A stretch of DNA of 64,000 bases from Deltaproteobacteria bacterium YD0425bin50 (GTDB lineage: Bacteria; Desulfobacterota; Desulfobacteria; Desulfobacterales; YD0425bin50), in NCBI GenBank assembly GCA_002753105.1, contig PDZT01000003.1:1-64000 (forward strand). The letters are read 5' to 3'. The position numbers and the translations under genes are program-made. The notes beneath the pieces are model-generated. The model was not told the origin of the DNA. It was given only the letters and a program-made list of their open reading frames with translations, and ran no database searches. Below are positions 54,632 to 63,835 of the stretch, one piece after another. Each line of letters opens with the position of its first letter. The stretch's first letter is position 1.

Positions 54632-54779
54632 CTTGATTATCATTTCGGCCATTTGTCCTGAACACGATTAAAGGATTAAAGGATAGACAGGATTTAAGAA
54701 CTTGGATTTTTAGCTAATCATGGCAATCATGTAATCATATAAATCGTGTTCAGACAATTAACCCGAAACGAGAATCAAG
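54632..54779. repeat. Family B palindromic element, copy 2, with outer inverted repeat
   Basis: The inner arms TTGTCCTGAACACG (54653-54666) and its inverse (ending 54757) match copy 1. Outside them, CTTGATTATCATTTCGG (54632-54648) pairs with 54763-54779 with two mismatches, and the same outer motif occurs at 61763. The right end overlaps the last codons and stop of the DNA methyltransferase gene. Confidence 0.8.
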
Positions 54780-56655
54780 ACCATTCACCTTTTACAATTT
54801 CTATTTCCTGTTTAGTTAATGCAAAGATATTGTAAATATAATTATTCAGACTGGATAAATCATCATAACCAGTCGCATAAAGTTCGTATAATTTTTTTAA
54901 TTCCGCATGTGTATTTTCTTCAAGAATTGGTAATGGTAAAGATTCAATGTGATTTCTTAACACTTTTTTAGAATGATATATTTTTCTATATAAGAATGTA
55001 TATAAACTTGAATTGAATAGCGTAACAATGGATTCTAAGGGGTAATCAATTATGGGTATAAACAGATTTGCACTATTTAAAATAAGCCTATTATGTCTAT
55101 CCAAACAACATATTAACCTATCTGAAATAAATCGATATACTATTTTAGTTTGTCTATATAATTCTATTGGCGCAACCTGCTGATACTTATCAGGATTGAA
55201 TTCGATAAAGCGCTCAGGAGTACTATAAAAAAAAGGATGTATATCTTTCCCACGAAAAATTGGCTCCGAGTTATGTGTTGGATTTGTTAAAATATGCTTT
55301 TGATTGTTTCCAGTTACAATTCCCAATGCAAATTTAGAATTATTTTTTAATATAGAATGGTTACTATGATAAATTTTTAAAACTATAGTTGATTCTTTAT
55401 CGCTTGCTGTAGCTGAAATAATGAAATCAGGCGATATTAGGGATGAATAATAAATACGATTTAGAATATGATTCTCTGTTGAATAAACTTCAAGATACTC
55501 GTGCTTGTCTTTTATATTTAACTCGAGTCGAATCGATTCTGACATTACGCCAGTAAAAGCATTTCCAAGTAAACATATCTTCATTGTTTGTTTTTTAGTT
55601 ATTAAATAACTGCGAATTTTTTTATGAGTAGAAACATTCAAAAAAGAGTGAGGAAGAAAAAAAATAAGTTTTCCATTATCTGTCAACTGTTTTATCGAAT
55701 TATACAGAGCAATACTAAAAGATTCTGTGGTATCTATAATAGGATATGTTTTAATGATATATTTTTTTTCTGAACTTGAAAATTTACTACCCCACGGTGG
55801 ATTCGTAATGATAAAATCATATTTTTGATTCACCTTATGATTAACTAAGCCATTGTTAAATTGTTCATCAAATATGATATCTTGTTTTTCAATATGAGGT
55901 GTTATATTTGGATTTTGAAAAAATAAACAAAGATTGATACGGCATATTTTTAGCGCTAACTCATCTGTATCTTTTGCATAAATATGATCTGAGTCATGTC
56001 CATGCTGCAACGTTTTCATCAATATTCCCCCGCTGCCACAACATGGATCTAATACAGTTTTACCGATAGGAATTTTTATGGTTTCTAATAAGCTAGCTGG
56101 CGTGTAATATACACCCCGTTTTGATTTTGCTGAAATACTTTGGATTGATTGATAAAAAGCACCTATAAAATCATCATTTTTGTTATTACACAATATGCTT
56201 TTAAAAGGATGAGTAACATTATCTATGTCCATATGTATTTCTGTTAGCCATTGTAAAAGAAATATCTCGATAGCTGAGTTTGGATGTAGAAACCATTTTT
56301 CGTTTAATAAATTGGCTGCATGAAGTAGTTGTATAGACAGAGCGCATACGCTTTGTTCAACCGATAATCCACACTGTTTATGAATGGTTATTGCCTCAAC
56401 TAATTGATCTTTTGAATAATGATCTTCAATCCCCAAAAAACAAATATAATGATTATCCGTCAAGGAACGATTCGCTCTTGCTTTTAATTTAGTTGAATCA
56501 TTTGATATAATGCTATTGATAATGTTTTGAAATTCAAAAATAGTAAACCCCTTTTTATTACTTGGAGCTGTAATTGTGCCTGTTTTTATCCAATTATTTA
56601 CTGTGGCTATCGAAACACCAAGTGTATTTTTAATATCGTCTTTCGTTTTTAACAT
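54775..56655 (-). CDS. Orphan N6-adenine DNA methyltransferase with N-terminal HTH
   Basis: In this 626-residue protein, residues 1-30 resemble a MerR-like helix-turn-helix (VSIATVNNWIKTG). Residues 180-400 form a class I SAM-dependent methyltransferase: KRGVYYTPASL, motif I VLDPCCGSGGIL (201-212) and the N6-adenine catalytic NPPWG (285-289). The C-terminal 200 residues are probably a target-recognition domain. No restriction endonuclease is adjacent. Its stop codon lies inside a repeat element. Function: DNA adenine methylation, possibly regulatory or part of a restriction-like system whose other part lies elsewhere or is fused. Confidence 0.85.
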   Translation of the reverse strand: MLKTKDDIKNTLGVSIATVNNWIKTGTITAPSNKKGFTIFEFQNIINSIISNDSTKLKARANRSLTDNHYICFLGIEDHYSKDQLVEAITIHKQCGLSVEQSVCALSIQLLHAANLLNEKWFLHPNSAIEIFLLQWLTEIHMDIDNVTHPFKSILCNNKNDDFIGAFYQSIQSISAKSKRGVYYTPASLLETIKIPIGKTVLDPCCGSGGILMKTLQHGHDSDHIYAKDTDELALKICRINLCLFFQNPNITPHIEKQDIIFDEQFNNGLVNHKVNQKYDFIITNPPWGSKFSSSEKKYIIKTYPIIDTTESFSIALYNSIKQLTDNGKLIFFLPHSFLNVSTHKKIRSYLITKKQTMKICLLGNAFTGVMSESIRLELNIKDKHEYLEVYSTENHILNRIYYSSLISPDFIISATASDKESTIVLKIYHSNHSILKNNSKFALGIVTGNNQKHILTNPTHNSEPIFRGKDIHPFFYSTPERFIEFNPDKYQQVAPIELYRQTKIVYRFISDRLICCLDRHNRLILNSANLFIPIIDYPLESIVTLFNSSLYTFLYRKIYHSKKVLRNHIESLPLPILEENTHAELKKLYELYATGYDDLSSLNNYIYNIFALTKQEIEIVKGEWS

Positions 56656-56755
56656 ACGTCCCCCTCTTTGATGTTATGAAATGGGGTGTAATTCAAGCTT
56701 GTTGGTTTAAGAAAAAAAAAATATAGGATCATCATTGCTTCAATGCGAAATTGTC

Positions 56756-56781
56756 TAGGGGCGAGGCATGCCTCGCCCCTA
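56756..56781. repeat. REP-like perfect palindrome (copy 1)
   Basis: This is a 26-base perfect palindrome with half-site TAGGGGCGAGGCA. The same sequence occurs at 57844-57869 on the other side of the menB-like gene, and a related REP is nested at 61788-61844. Confidence 0.85.
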
Positions 56782-56900
56782 CGAAAACGTCAAATTCCAA
56801 ATTCTTTCTTGATATGAATGATCTCTTTTGGTAGTGTTTGCATGATAAATGAGTATCAAAAATTACTTGTTATTTCTAACAATTTTTTAAGGGAAAGTGA

Positions 56901-57791
56901 ATGGTTTCAAATATATTTGATTCAAATCAGTGGGATGAAATAAACGAATTTCAATTTCAGGATATCACTTATCATAAAGCCAAAGATCAAGGAACGGTTC
57001 GAATCGCTTTTAATCGGCCAGAATGCCGGAATGCATTTCGACCTCAAACTGTTGATGAATTGTATATCGCACTTGATCATGCGCGTATGAGCACAGATGT
57101 GGGTGTAGTATTGCTGACAGGAAATGGCCCATCGCCTAAAGATAATGTATGGGCATTTTGTTCTGGTGGAGATCAACGAATCCGAGGAAAAGATGGATAT
57201 ACCTACGTGGATAATAATGGTTTAAACTTAGGCAAGCTAGGCAGACTCCATATTTTAGAGGTTCAGAGATTGATTCGGTTTATGCCAAAAATTGTTATTG
57301 CAGTTGTTTGTGGTTGGGCAGTCGGCGGCGGGCACAGTCTTCATGTCGTTTGTGATCTCACGATTGCTTCAAAAGAACATGCAAAATTTAAACAAACTGA
57401 TCCAGATGTAGCAAGTTTTGACAGTGGTTATGGATCAGCATATCTAGCCCGCCACATCGGGCAAAAAAGAGCACGCGAAATTTTTTTTCTTGGATTGACG
57501 TATTCAGCTCAAGAAGCCTATGAGATGGGGATGGTGAATCGTGTCGTCCCGCATGAAGACTTAGAAACGGCATCGCTCGAATGGGCACAGATCATGAACA
57601 GCAAATCGCCAACAGCAATGCGTATGCTAAAATTTGGGTTTAACTTAGTGGATGATGGGTTGGTTGGCCAGCAGCTTTTTGCTGGAGAAGCGACTCGTTT
57701 AGCCTATGGTACTGAAGAAGCCAATGAAGGACGAAGTGCATTTATTGAAAAAAGGCCTAAAGATTTTTCAAGGTTTCCATGGCATTATTAG
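56901..57791 (+). CDS. menB: 1,4-dihydroxy-2-naphthoyl-CoA synthase (MenB-like)
   Basis: This is a 296-residue crotonase-fold enzyme. FCSGGDQRIRGKDGY (87-101) and VGGGHSLHVVCDL give the MenB oxyanion hole, FKQTDPDVASFDSGYGSAYLARHIGQKRAREI the active-site block, and the protein ends KRPKDFSRFPWHY as MenB does. The QTD (rather than QTG) at 165-167 is the type seen in mycobacterial MenB, where an Asp replaces the need for bicarbonate. MenB closes the naphthoate ring in menaquinone synthesis. It stands alone: no other men gene is nearby. AGGGAAAG lies before the ATG. Confidence 0.9.
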   Translation: MVSNIFDSNQWDEINEFQFQDITYHKAKDQGTVRIAFNRPECRNAFRPQTVDELYIALDHARMSTDVGVVLLTGNGPSPKDNVWAFCSGGDQRIRGKDGYTYVDNNGLNLGKLGRLHILEVQRLIRFMPKIVIAVVCGWAVGGGHSLHVVCDLTIASKEHAKFKQTDPDVASFDSGYGSAYLARHIGQKRAREIFFLGLTYSAQEAYEMGMVNRVVPHEDLETASLEWAQIMNSKSPTAMRMLKFGFNLVDDGLVGQQLFAGEATRLAYGTEEANEGRSAFIEKRPKDFSRFPWHY

Positions 57792-57843
57792 AAATAACCT
57801 ACAGATATTCAGATATATAAATAATTGCAAAGATGAACGATTG

Positions 57844-57869
57844 TAGGGGCGAGGCATGCCTCGCCCCTA
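57844..57869. repeat. REP-like perfect palindrome (copy 2)
   Basis: This is identical to the 26-base palindrome at 56756-56781, so menB is bracketed by the same element about 1.1 kb apart. It also follows the menB stop and may serve as a transcription end. Confidence 0.85.
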
Positions 57870-57948
57870 CGGGAATTTACAACTTCTCATTTTGCTCGCA
57901 ATTGTGAAATTTAATATCTGCAAATCTGTATCAATTGGACGGACAACA

Positions 57949-59073
57949 ATGCAAAAACATAAAATACTCGCAATCGATGATGAACAAGCCGTAATTGATA
58001 CAATCAAAGAGGCCTTAATCTATGAGGACTACGAGATCATTTCAGCAAATGATGGCGAACAAGGCTTGCAGTTATATTCTATTCATCAACCCATATTAGT
58101 AATTTTAGACTTAAAAATGCCCAAAATGACTGGTTTAGAATTTTTAGAGCGTCTAAAATTAACGCCTTTAGACCCGGGAATCATTGTGTTAACTGGTCAT
58201 GGATCTTCAGATGAAATAGAAAAGTGTTTTAATAATGGCATAAATGCGTTTATGAAAAAACCGTTTAATTTTTATGAATTGGTAGGTTTGGTGAGAAATA
58301 TTATTTCATTAAAAAGTGCTATGCTGCTTCTACACAACCAAAAGCTTAAAAGCCTTGGAATGATAACTGCCGGTATAGCTCATGACTTCAATAACATTCT
58401 GATGGGTATCATGGGATATATAGAATTAGCGATGTATGATTGCCCTGCGAATTCCTCTATTAGGCATAATCTCGAAAATGCCTTAACAAATACCAAAAGG
58501 GCAGCAGACCTGACCAAACAGATATTAACCTATACTGGAAACAGAAAATCAATAGTAACTGCTTTAAATCTGAATCAATTCGTTACAGAAAATACACAAA
58601 TCTTAAAGTCATCTATCTCTCAAAAAAGTGTTCTGAATTTCAATCTGTCAAGCAATCTTCCGAATATCATGGCAGATATGAGTCAAATTCAAGAAGTTCT
58701 CATCAATTTGACGATTAATGCCGCTGAGGCGATTGGAGAGGATACTGGAACAATAACCATCAGGACTGGAGTGCAAACCTGCGATGATGCCTATCTTAAA
58801 TCCTGTTGTTTAGATGAAAAACCTTCGCCCGGTTTGTTTGTTTATTTAGAGGTGTCTGATACGGGGTGCGGGATGGATCAGGAAACGCAAAAACTCATTT
58901 TCGATCCTTTTTTTACAACCAAATTTATTGGACGTGGTCTTGGAATGTCTGCGATATATGGAATTATCAAAGGACATAAAGGCGCTATTTGTATTGATAG
59001 TGCCATTAACATCGGTACAACGATTCGAATTCTCTTTCCTGTGTCTAATAACAGCGCCAGTGGTGACACATAA
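57949..59073 (+). CDS. Response regulator / histidine kinase hybrid
   Basis: This protein is 374 residues from the ATG at 57949; the upstream in-frame ATG at 57856 lies in repeat DNA. Residues 1-120 are a receiver (AIDDEQA, D in [10 protein letters not shown] in FMKKPFN). Residues 140-370 are a kinase with HDFNNILMGIMGYIELA, N box INLTINAAEAI, G1 SDTGCGM, and a degenerate G2 GRGLGMSAIYG. The receiver is nearly identical to that of the protein at 62252-63835. A PAS sensor kinase gene follows 118 bases downstream. Confidence 0.9.
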   Translation: MQKHKILAIDDEQAVIDTIKEALIYEDYEIISANDGEQGLQLYSIHQPILVILDLKMPKMTGLEFLERLKLTPLDPGIIVLTGHGSSDEIEKCFNNGINAFMKKPFNFYELVGLVRNIISLKSAMLLLHNQKLKSLGMITAGIAHDFNNILMGIMGYIELAMYDCPANSSIRHNLENALTNTKRAADLTKQILTYTGNRKSIVTALNLNQFVTENTQILKSSISQKSVLNFNLSSNLPNIMADMSQIQEVLINLTINAAEAIGEDTGTITIRTGVQTCDDAYLKSCCLDEKPSPGLFVYLEVSDTGCGMDQETQKLIFDPFFTTKFIGRGLGMSAIYGIIKGHKGAICIDSAINIGTTIRILFPVSNNSASGDT

Positions 59074-59191
59074 AAAAATAGTTTCAATTTCAGCATCCCT
59101 TCCCTATTGATATCACTGTAAAAAAATATTCACCTTGCAATTAAATTTTGCAGGAGGCTCAAATAGTTAAACGAATAGAAAGACGCTAATC

Positions 59192-61330
59192 ATGCTTGAT
59201 ATGAAAACAGCGATGTTCAGTTATTTTATAACGAATGTCGCAATTACACTCATTATAATGCCGATGTGGTGGCAAAATCGCAACCAAATTAATGGACTAA
59301 CTTTAATGTTCATTAATTTCGCTATTCAGCCGGTTGGAATTTTGTTGATATTACTTCGTGATATCATACCCAATTTTTGGTCTATGACGGTCAGCAATAC
59401 GTTGATCATTTCTGGATTACTTTTTTTTTATATGGGACTTGAATGCTTTGTCAAAAAACAGACCTCTCAGTTTCATAATTATCTTTTCATGATTCTTTTT
59501 TTGGGTCTCATGACTTATTTTACGATCAACCAACCGAATTTATCTATCCGAAACATCCTTATTTCAATTGCTGTCATATTTCTTAGTATTCAATGCAGCT
59601 ATCTGATGCTGTATCGTGTAGATGTGATGTTGAAACCTGTAACCCAAAATATGGGCATTGTTTTCCTTTTTTTTGTGTTTCTCTCTCTGTTCAGAATTAC
59701 CACATTATTTAAACCACACTTCTTAATCGACTATCATTTTTTTAACTCACCACTCTTGCAGGTATTATTTGTATTTGCCTATCAACTGCTTAATTTTGCG
59801 TTACTTTTTAAAGTTATTTTGATGATCAACCGCCGTTTGTTTTTAGAGATAGCTGAACAAAAAAATACGCTGCGAGTAATTTTAGATACGCCGTATGATG
59901 CTATTCTACTATTAGATAAAAATTATACTATTATTGACTGCAATAAGGAGACGGGGCGACGTTTTAATACCACACGGGAAAATATAATAGGTAAGAATTC
60001 CACGGATGTTCTGCCTCATCATGTATATCAGACGAGAAAAAAATTTTTTGATGAAGTGTTTAAGTCAGGCCAATTTTGTCAATTTGAAGATATTAGAGAT
60101 GGAAGATGGATTGATCAACATGTTTACCCTGTGTTTAATAAATACGGAGTTGTTACAAAAATAGTAGTTATAGGGAGAGATATTACTGACCTTAAGAATG
60201 CAGAGAATGCATTAAAACAAAGTGAAAAAAAATACAGGCAGCTTGTAGAACACCTAAATGAAGGCGTCTGGATGATTGATAAAGATGCTTATACCATATA
60301 TGCTAATTCCCGCATTGCAGAAATACTTGGTTATACTGTCGAAGAAATGCAAGGAAAACATTTATTTTCATTTATGGATGAAAAAGGCATAGAAATAGCC
60401 AAAATGAATATCGAACGCCGCCAACAAGGAATCACAGAACAACATGATTTTGAATTTCGCCGTAAGGATGGAAGCCTGATATATACAACATTAGAAACCT
60501 CTCCTATTATAGATGATAACGGAAATTATTGTGGAGCACTTGCGGCAGTAATGGATATTACTGAGCGCAAAAAAATGGAAAAAGAACTGCTAAAACATCA
60601 GATTCAATTAATGCAATCGTCTAAAATGGCTTCTTTAGGAGAGATTGCAACAGGTCTTGCTCATGAAATTAATCAGCCGTTAACGTATATCAGCGGTTTT
60701 ATTCAAAGTCTTGACAGAGACATAAAAAAGAATTGTTTAAATATCGACATCGTAAAAGATAAGCTTAAAAACAGCTATCATCAAGTCAACCGCATTGTTG
60801 ACATTATTCAGCATTTGCGAACTTTTGGAAGAAGTGATTTTGGATCAGTGCATCATGTTAATATCGAGACCGTGTTAAATAATACGTTATTACTCATGAA
60901 AGAGCGAATACGGTTAAGTAATATCAATTTAATCCTTAATATTGAGGCGCAACTGCAAACCCTATTAGGTAATGCCACTCGATTAGAGCAGGTATTTATT
61001 AATCTATTCCAGAATTCTATAGAAGCAATACGAAAAGGTAATCGTACTGCTGAAATCAGAGTCGATATTTACACATCTCAAGATGATCAAGCGGTTATCA
61101 TCACTTTTGCGGATAATGGCATAGGCATAGAGAAATCCAATTTAGAAAAAATATTTGAGCCGTTTTTTACAACAAAAGAAGTTGGAAAAGGCACAGGGCT
61201 AGGCCTTTCCATTGTATATGGCATTATCAAAGAACATCATGGCAGTATTACGTGCCATTCAAAAATAAATGAAGGAACTACATTTAGGATTACGCTGCCG
61301 ATTATGGAAAAGACTAGGGAAACCGTATAA
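59192..61330 (+). CDS. Membrane sensor histidine kinase with two PAS domains
   Basis: This is a 712-residue protein. Residues 1-215 contain about seven transmembrane helices, followed by two PAS domains (about 225-345 and 355-470; ending RDITDLKNAEN and MDITERKKMEK). H490 in LAHEINQPLTY is the phosphoacceptor. The ATPase has [29 protein letters not shown] and [13 protein letters not shown]. The catalytic end is almost identical to the partial kinase at the window's end. It is likely the partner of the receiver-kinase hybrid upstream. The signal is unknown, possibly redox or a lipophilic ligand. Confidence 0.92.
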   Translation: MLDMKTAMFSYFITNVAITLIIMPMWWQNRNQINGLTLMFINFAIQPVGILLILLRDIIPNFWSMTVSNTLIISGLLFFYMGLECFVKKQTSQFHNYLFMILFLGLMTYFTINQPNLSIRNILISIAVIFLSIQCSYLMLYRVDVMLKPVTQNMGIVFLFFVFLSLFRITTLFKPHFLIDYHFFNSPLLQVLFVFAYQLLNFALLFKVILMINRRLFLEIAEQKNTLRVILDTPYDAILLLDKNYTIIDCNKETGRRFNTTRENIIGKNSTDVLPHHVYQTRKKFFDEVFKSGQFCQFEDIRDGRWIDQHVYPVFNKYGVVTKIVVIGRDITDLKNAENALKQSEKKYRQLVEHLNEGVWMIDKDAYTIYANSRIAEILGYTVEEMQGKHLFSFMDEKGIEIAKMNIERRQQGITEQHDFEFRRKDGSLIYTTLETSPIIDDNGNYCGALAAVMDITERKKMEKELLKHQIQLMQSSKMASLGEIATGLAHEINQPLTYISGFIQSLDRDIKKNCLNIDIVKDKLKNSYHQVNRIVDIIQHLRTFGRSDFGSVHHVNIETVLNNTLLLMKERIRLSNINLILNIEAQLQTLLGNATRLEQVFINLFQNSIEAIRKGNRTAEIRVDIYTSQDDQAVIITFADNGIGIEKSNLEKIFEPFFTTKEVGKGTGLGLSIVYGIIKEHHGSITCHSKINEGTTFRITLPIMEKTRETV

Positions 61331-61385
61331 CGGTTTTCAACCTGTTCCTACAATTATATAGATGCAAATTTACCGTTTCGTGTAC

Positions 61386-61402
61386 TATAGACTTTCAGAT
61401 AA
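61386..61402. repeat. Solo family A terminal repeat
   Basis: TATAGACTTTCAGATAA is an exact copy of the 17-base family A end (30292-30308). Only this end is present, directly beside the large nested inverted repeat starting at 61408. It suggests that one element inserted next to or into another and removed the rest. Confidence 0.7.
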
Positions 61403-61407
61403 ATAAT

Positions 61408-62071
61408 GGGTGCATTCCCAAAATATGACAACAAATAAATAATGAAAAATGGTACCGCTTTTCTTTCATTTAATATAACAAAACCCCGAAGGGGTTAGAC
61501 ATACCAGCCAGGGCAACGCCCTGGGTAATGGATACAAACAGTTTTTAGCCCTGAAAATTATGCAAAATTGCCTGTGTGACAGTCAATTTTGACACAATTT
61601 GTTGTTGTGCAAAATGTCAATCAATTCTATATGCTGTATGTGCGCCATTTTGCACAACTATGAAGGGCGTGATATAATTGAAAGTCAATACCTTTCATCA
61701 TATTCAATCCCATATTTTATTTTAAGAGTAAAATTTTTAGCTATTTCTTTAAATTAAACGGGCCTTGATCATCGTTTCGGCCACAATGTAGGGGCGATGC
61801 TTGTCATCGCCCTTTTGGAGGGCGAACACAAGGTTCGCCCCTACAATTCTGTCACGGCACGAATAATGTCTGCCGAAACGATGATCAAGGCCTAATCCTC
61901 TATTTTTTATATGTCACGCCCTTTCAGGGCTAAAAACTGTTTGTATCCATTACCCAGGGCGTTGCCCTAGGCTGATATGTCTAACCCCTTCGGGGTTTTG
62001 TTATATTAAATGAAAGAAAATCGGTACCATTTTTCATTATTTATTTGTTGTCATATTTTGGGAATGCACCC
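61408..62071. repeat. Nested inverted-repeat element without transposase
   Basis: The left arm (61408-61556) and right arm (61922-62071) are about 150-base inverted copies with only a few differences. Each includes ACCCCGAAGGGGTT and GGGCAACGCCCTGGGTAA hairpins. Inside, a shorter pair (GGGCGTGATATA near 61664, inverse near 61908) and then a perfect 21-base pair (61761-61781 with 61872-61892) enclose a GGGGCGATGCTTG REP (61788-61844). No convincing gene is present. Similar hairpin modules are widespread in bacteria. The structure fits repeated insertion of palindromes into palindromes. It fills most of 61331-62251. Confidence 0.8.
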
Positions 62072-62094
62072 GTTCGATCGTGGAACGCAGATAG

Positions 62095-62199
62095 GGGACG
62101 ATCCATCGTCCCGAATTGACGTAGAAAGCGTTATAGGTTCTGGACGAAATTGGACGCTGGAGCGTCCAAGGGTGTGTTCCCACGCTGGAGCGTGGGAAC
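62095..62199. repeat. Cluster of three small palindromes
   Basis: Three hairpins follow in a row: GGGACGATCCATCGTCCC (62095-62112), GGACGCTGGAGCGTCC (62152-62167), and a 24-base one with arms GTTCCCACGC and GCGTGGGAAC (62176-62199). They resemble REP-type sequences found in many bacteria and lie between the nested element and the receiver-kinase gene. Confidence 0.7.
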
Positions 62200-62251
62200 G
62201 ATGAATCACAAAGTAAATTCCCGTAGGCGGTAAACACATAAACACAACAAG

Positions 62252-63835
62252 TTACAGAAAGCTCTCTATCTTTTGTATAAATTCATTAATATTCATCGGT
62301 TTAGACACGTAATCATCAAAACCTTCATCCAACAGTTTTTTTTTATCTTGATCGTGTGCAAATGCAGTTATTGCAATTATAGGGATGTTTTTCTTTTGTT
62401 TAATGCGTTTCATCACTTCAGTTCCGCTAATCCCGGGAAGTTCTATATCCATCAAAATCAGGTCAAAGTCATTTTTAAGGACGATATCAACAGCATCGTT
62501 TCCATTCATGACAGATTCATAGTCGAACTTATCCTTCAATAACTCCTCTATTAAAAAAAGATTAAATGGATTGTCTTCAACCACAAGCACGCGTTTTTGG
62601 GTTTCTTTAGATACCTCTTTATTGTCGGTTTCTGGTAATTTTTCAATTTGTTTCTGACCATATACGCCTACTGGAATATCCACTATAAAACGACTACCAA
62701 CACCGAGTTGACTCTCAATCGATATACTACCTTCATGGAGTTCAACTATCTTTTTGGAAATAGACAATCCCAACCCAATACCTTCAGGTTTTGAATCGTA
62801 TATATCATAAACACCTTGTTCAAAGGGTTTAAAAATAATTCCTAAATTTTTAGAGGGTATTCCACAACCCTCATCCCATATCACGAATCGAACATTATTC
62901 GCATTGCAATTGACATCAATTCCTATGCTTTTGCCTTTATCTGTAAATTTAATTGCATTGGTTAGCAGATTGATGATTACCTGCTTAATCCGACGGACAT
63001 CACCAAGGATGGTTTCATTACCTATTTCTATTTTTGTTTGGAATGTTAAACCCTTTTCCTGAACTTTCTCCATTATTATTGAGAAGCAATCCATCAGCAT
63101 TAAGTCAACATGAAATGGTTCTTTATCTAATTCAAGTTTTCCAATATCGATACTTGAAATTTCTAGCAGATCATTAATTATTTCATGCAAATTCTTGCCG
63201 CCTTTACTAATGATTTGAATATATCGGAGTTGTTTTTCGTTTAGATTGGGATCCATTTTTAAAATTTCTGTAAATCCTAAAATTGCATGCAACGGTGTTC
63301 TTAATTCATGACTAATATTGGTGAGGAAAATAGACTTTGCTTTATTGGCAGCATCTGCCAGATCTTTTGCCGCTCGAAGTTCTTCTGTTGTTTTATGTAA
63401 AGCTTCCGTTCGCTTCTGAACTTTCTCCTCAAGATTTTTACTGTATTGTTCCAGTTCAAACGTTGTAATTTTTAATGCAATTATATTTCTAACCATGCCG
63501 ATAAATTCATAAAAATTAAACGGTTTTCTCATAAACGCATTGATACCATGCTTAAAACAAGCTTCTATGTCATCATCAGAGCCATGACCTGTTAAAAGAA
63601 TAACACCAGCATCAAATGGATTTAATGCTATGCTCTCTAAAAACTCTAAGCCATTCATCTTGGGCATTTTTAGGTCTAAAATAACTAAAATTGGTTTATA
63701 TAATGAATATAACAGCAAGCCTTCTTCGCCATTATTGGCTGAAATAATCTCATAATCCTCATATTTTAGAGCTTCTTTAATCGTATCAATGACTATTGAT
63801 TCATCATCAACAACAAGAATTTTATGCTTTGACAT
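62252..63835 (-). CDS. Receiver / histidine kinase / receiver hybrid
   Basis: This protein is 527 residues from the ATG at 63835 (GGAGA seven bases upstream; an ATG at 63940 lies inside the upstream kinase). Residues 1-120 are a receiver nearly identical to that at 57949 ([18 protein letters not shown]). Residues 135-400 include a coiled coil, HisKA ([15 protein letters not shown]) and a HATPase ([28 protein letters not shown]). Residues 410-527 are a second receiver ([11 protein letters not shown] in [11 protein letters not shown] in YVSKPMN). It overlaps the upstream kinase gene by 14 bases. Confidence 0.92.
   Translation of the reverse strand: MSKHKILVVDDESIVIDTIKEALKYEDYEIISANNGEEGLLLYSLYKPILVILDLKMPKMNGLEFLESIALNPFDAGVILLTGHGSDDDIEACFKHGINAFMRKPFNFYEFIGMVRNIIALKITTFELEQYSKNLEEKVQKRTEALHKTTEELRAAKDLADAANKAKSIFLTNISHELRTPLHAILGFTEILKMDPNLNEKQLRYIQIISKGGKNLHEIINDLLEISSIDIGKLELDKEPFHVDLMLMDCFSIIMEKVQEKGLTFQTKIEIGNETILGDVRRIKQVIINLLTNAIKFTDKGKSIGIDVNCNANNVRFVIWDEGCGIPSKNLGIIFKPFEQGVYDIYDSKPEGIGLGLSISKKIVELHEGSISIESQLGVGSRFIVDIPVGVYGQKQIEKLPETDNKEVSKETQKRVLVVEDNPFNLFLIEELLKDKFDYESVMNGNDAVDIVLKNDFDLILMDIELPGISGTEVMKRIKQKKNIPIIAITAFAHDQDKKKLLDEGFDDYVSKPMNINEFIQKIESFL

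Noticed and set aside
62010-62245. Short open frames of about 64-66 residues on both strands
   Set aside because: They run through inverted repeats and REP hairpins, and their sequences are translations of palindromes.
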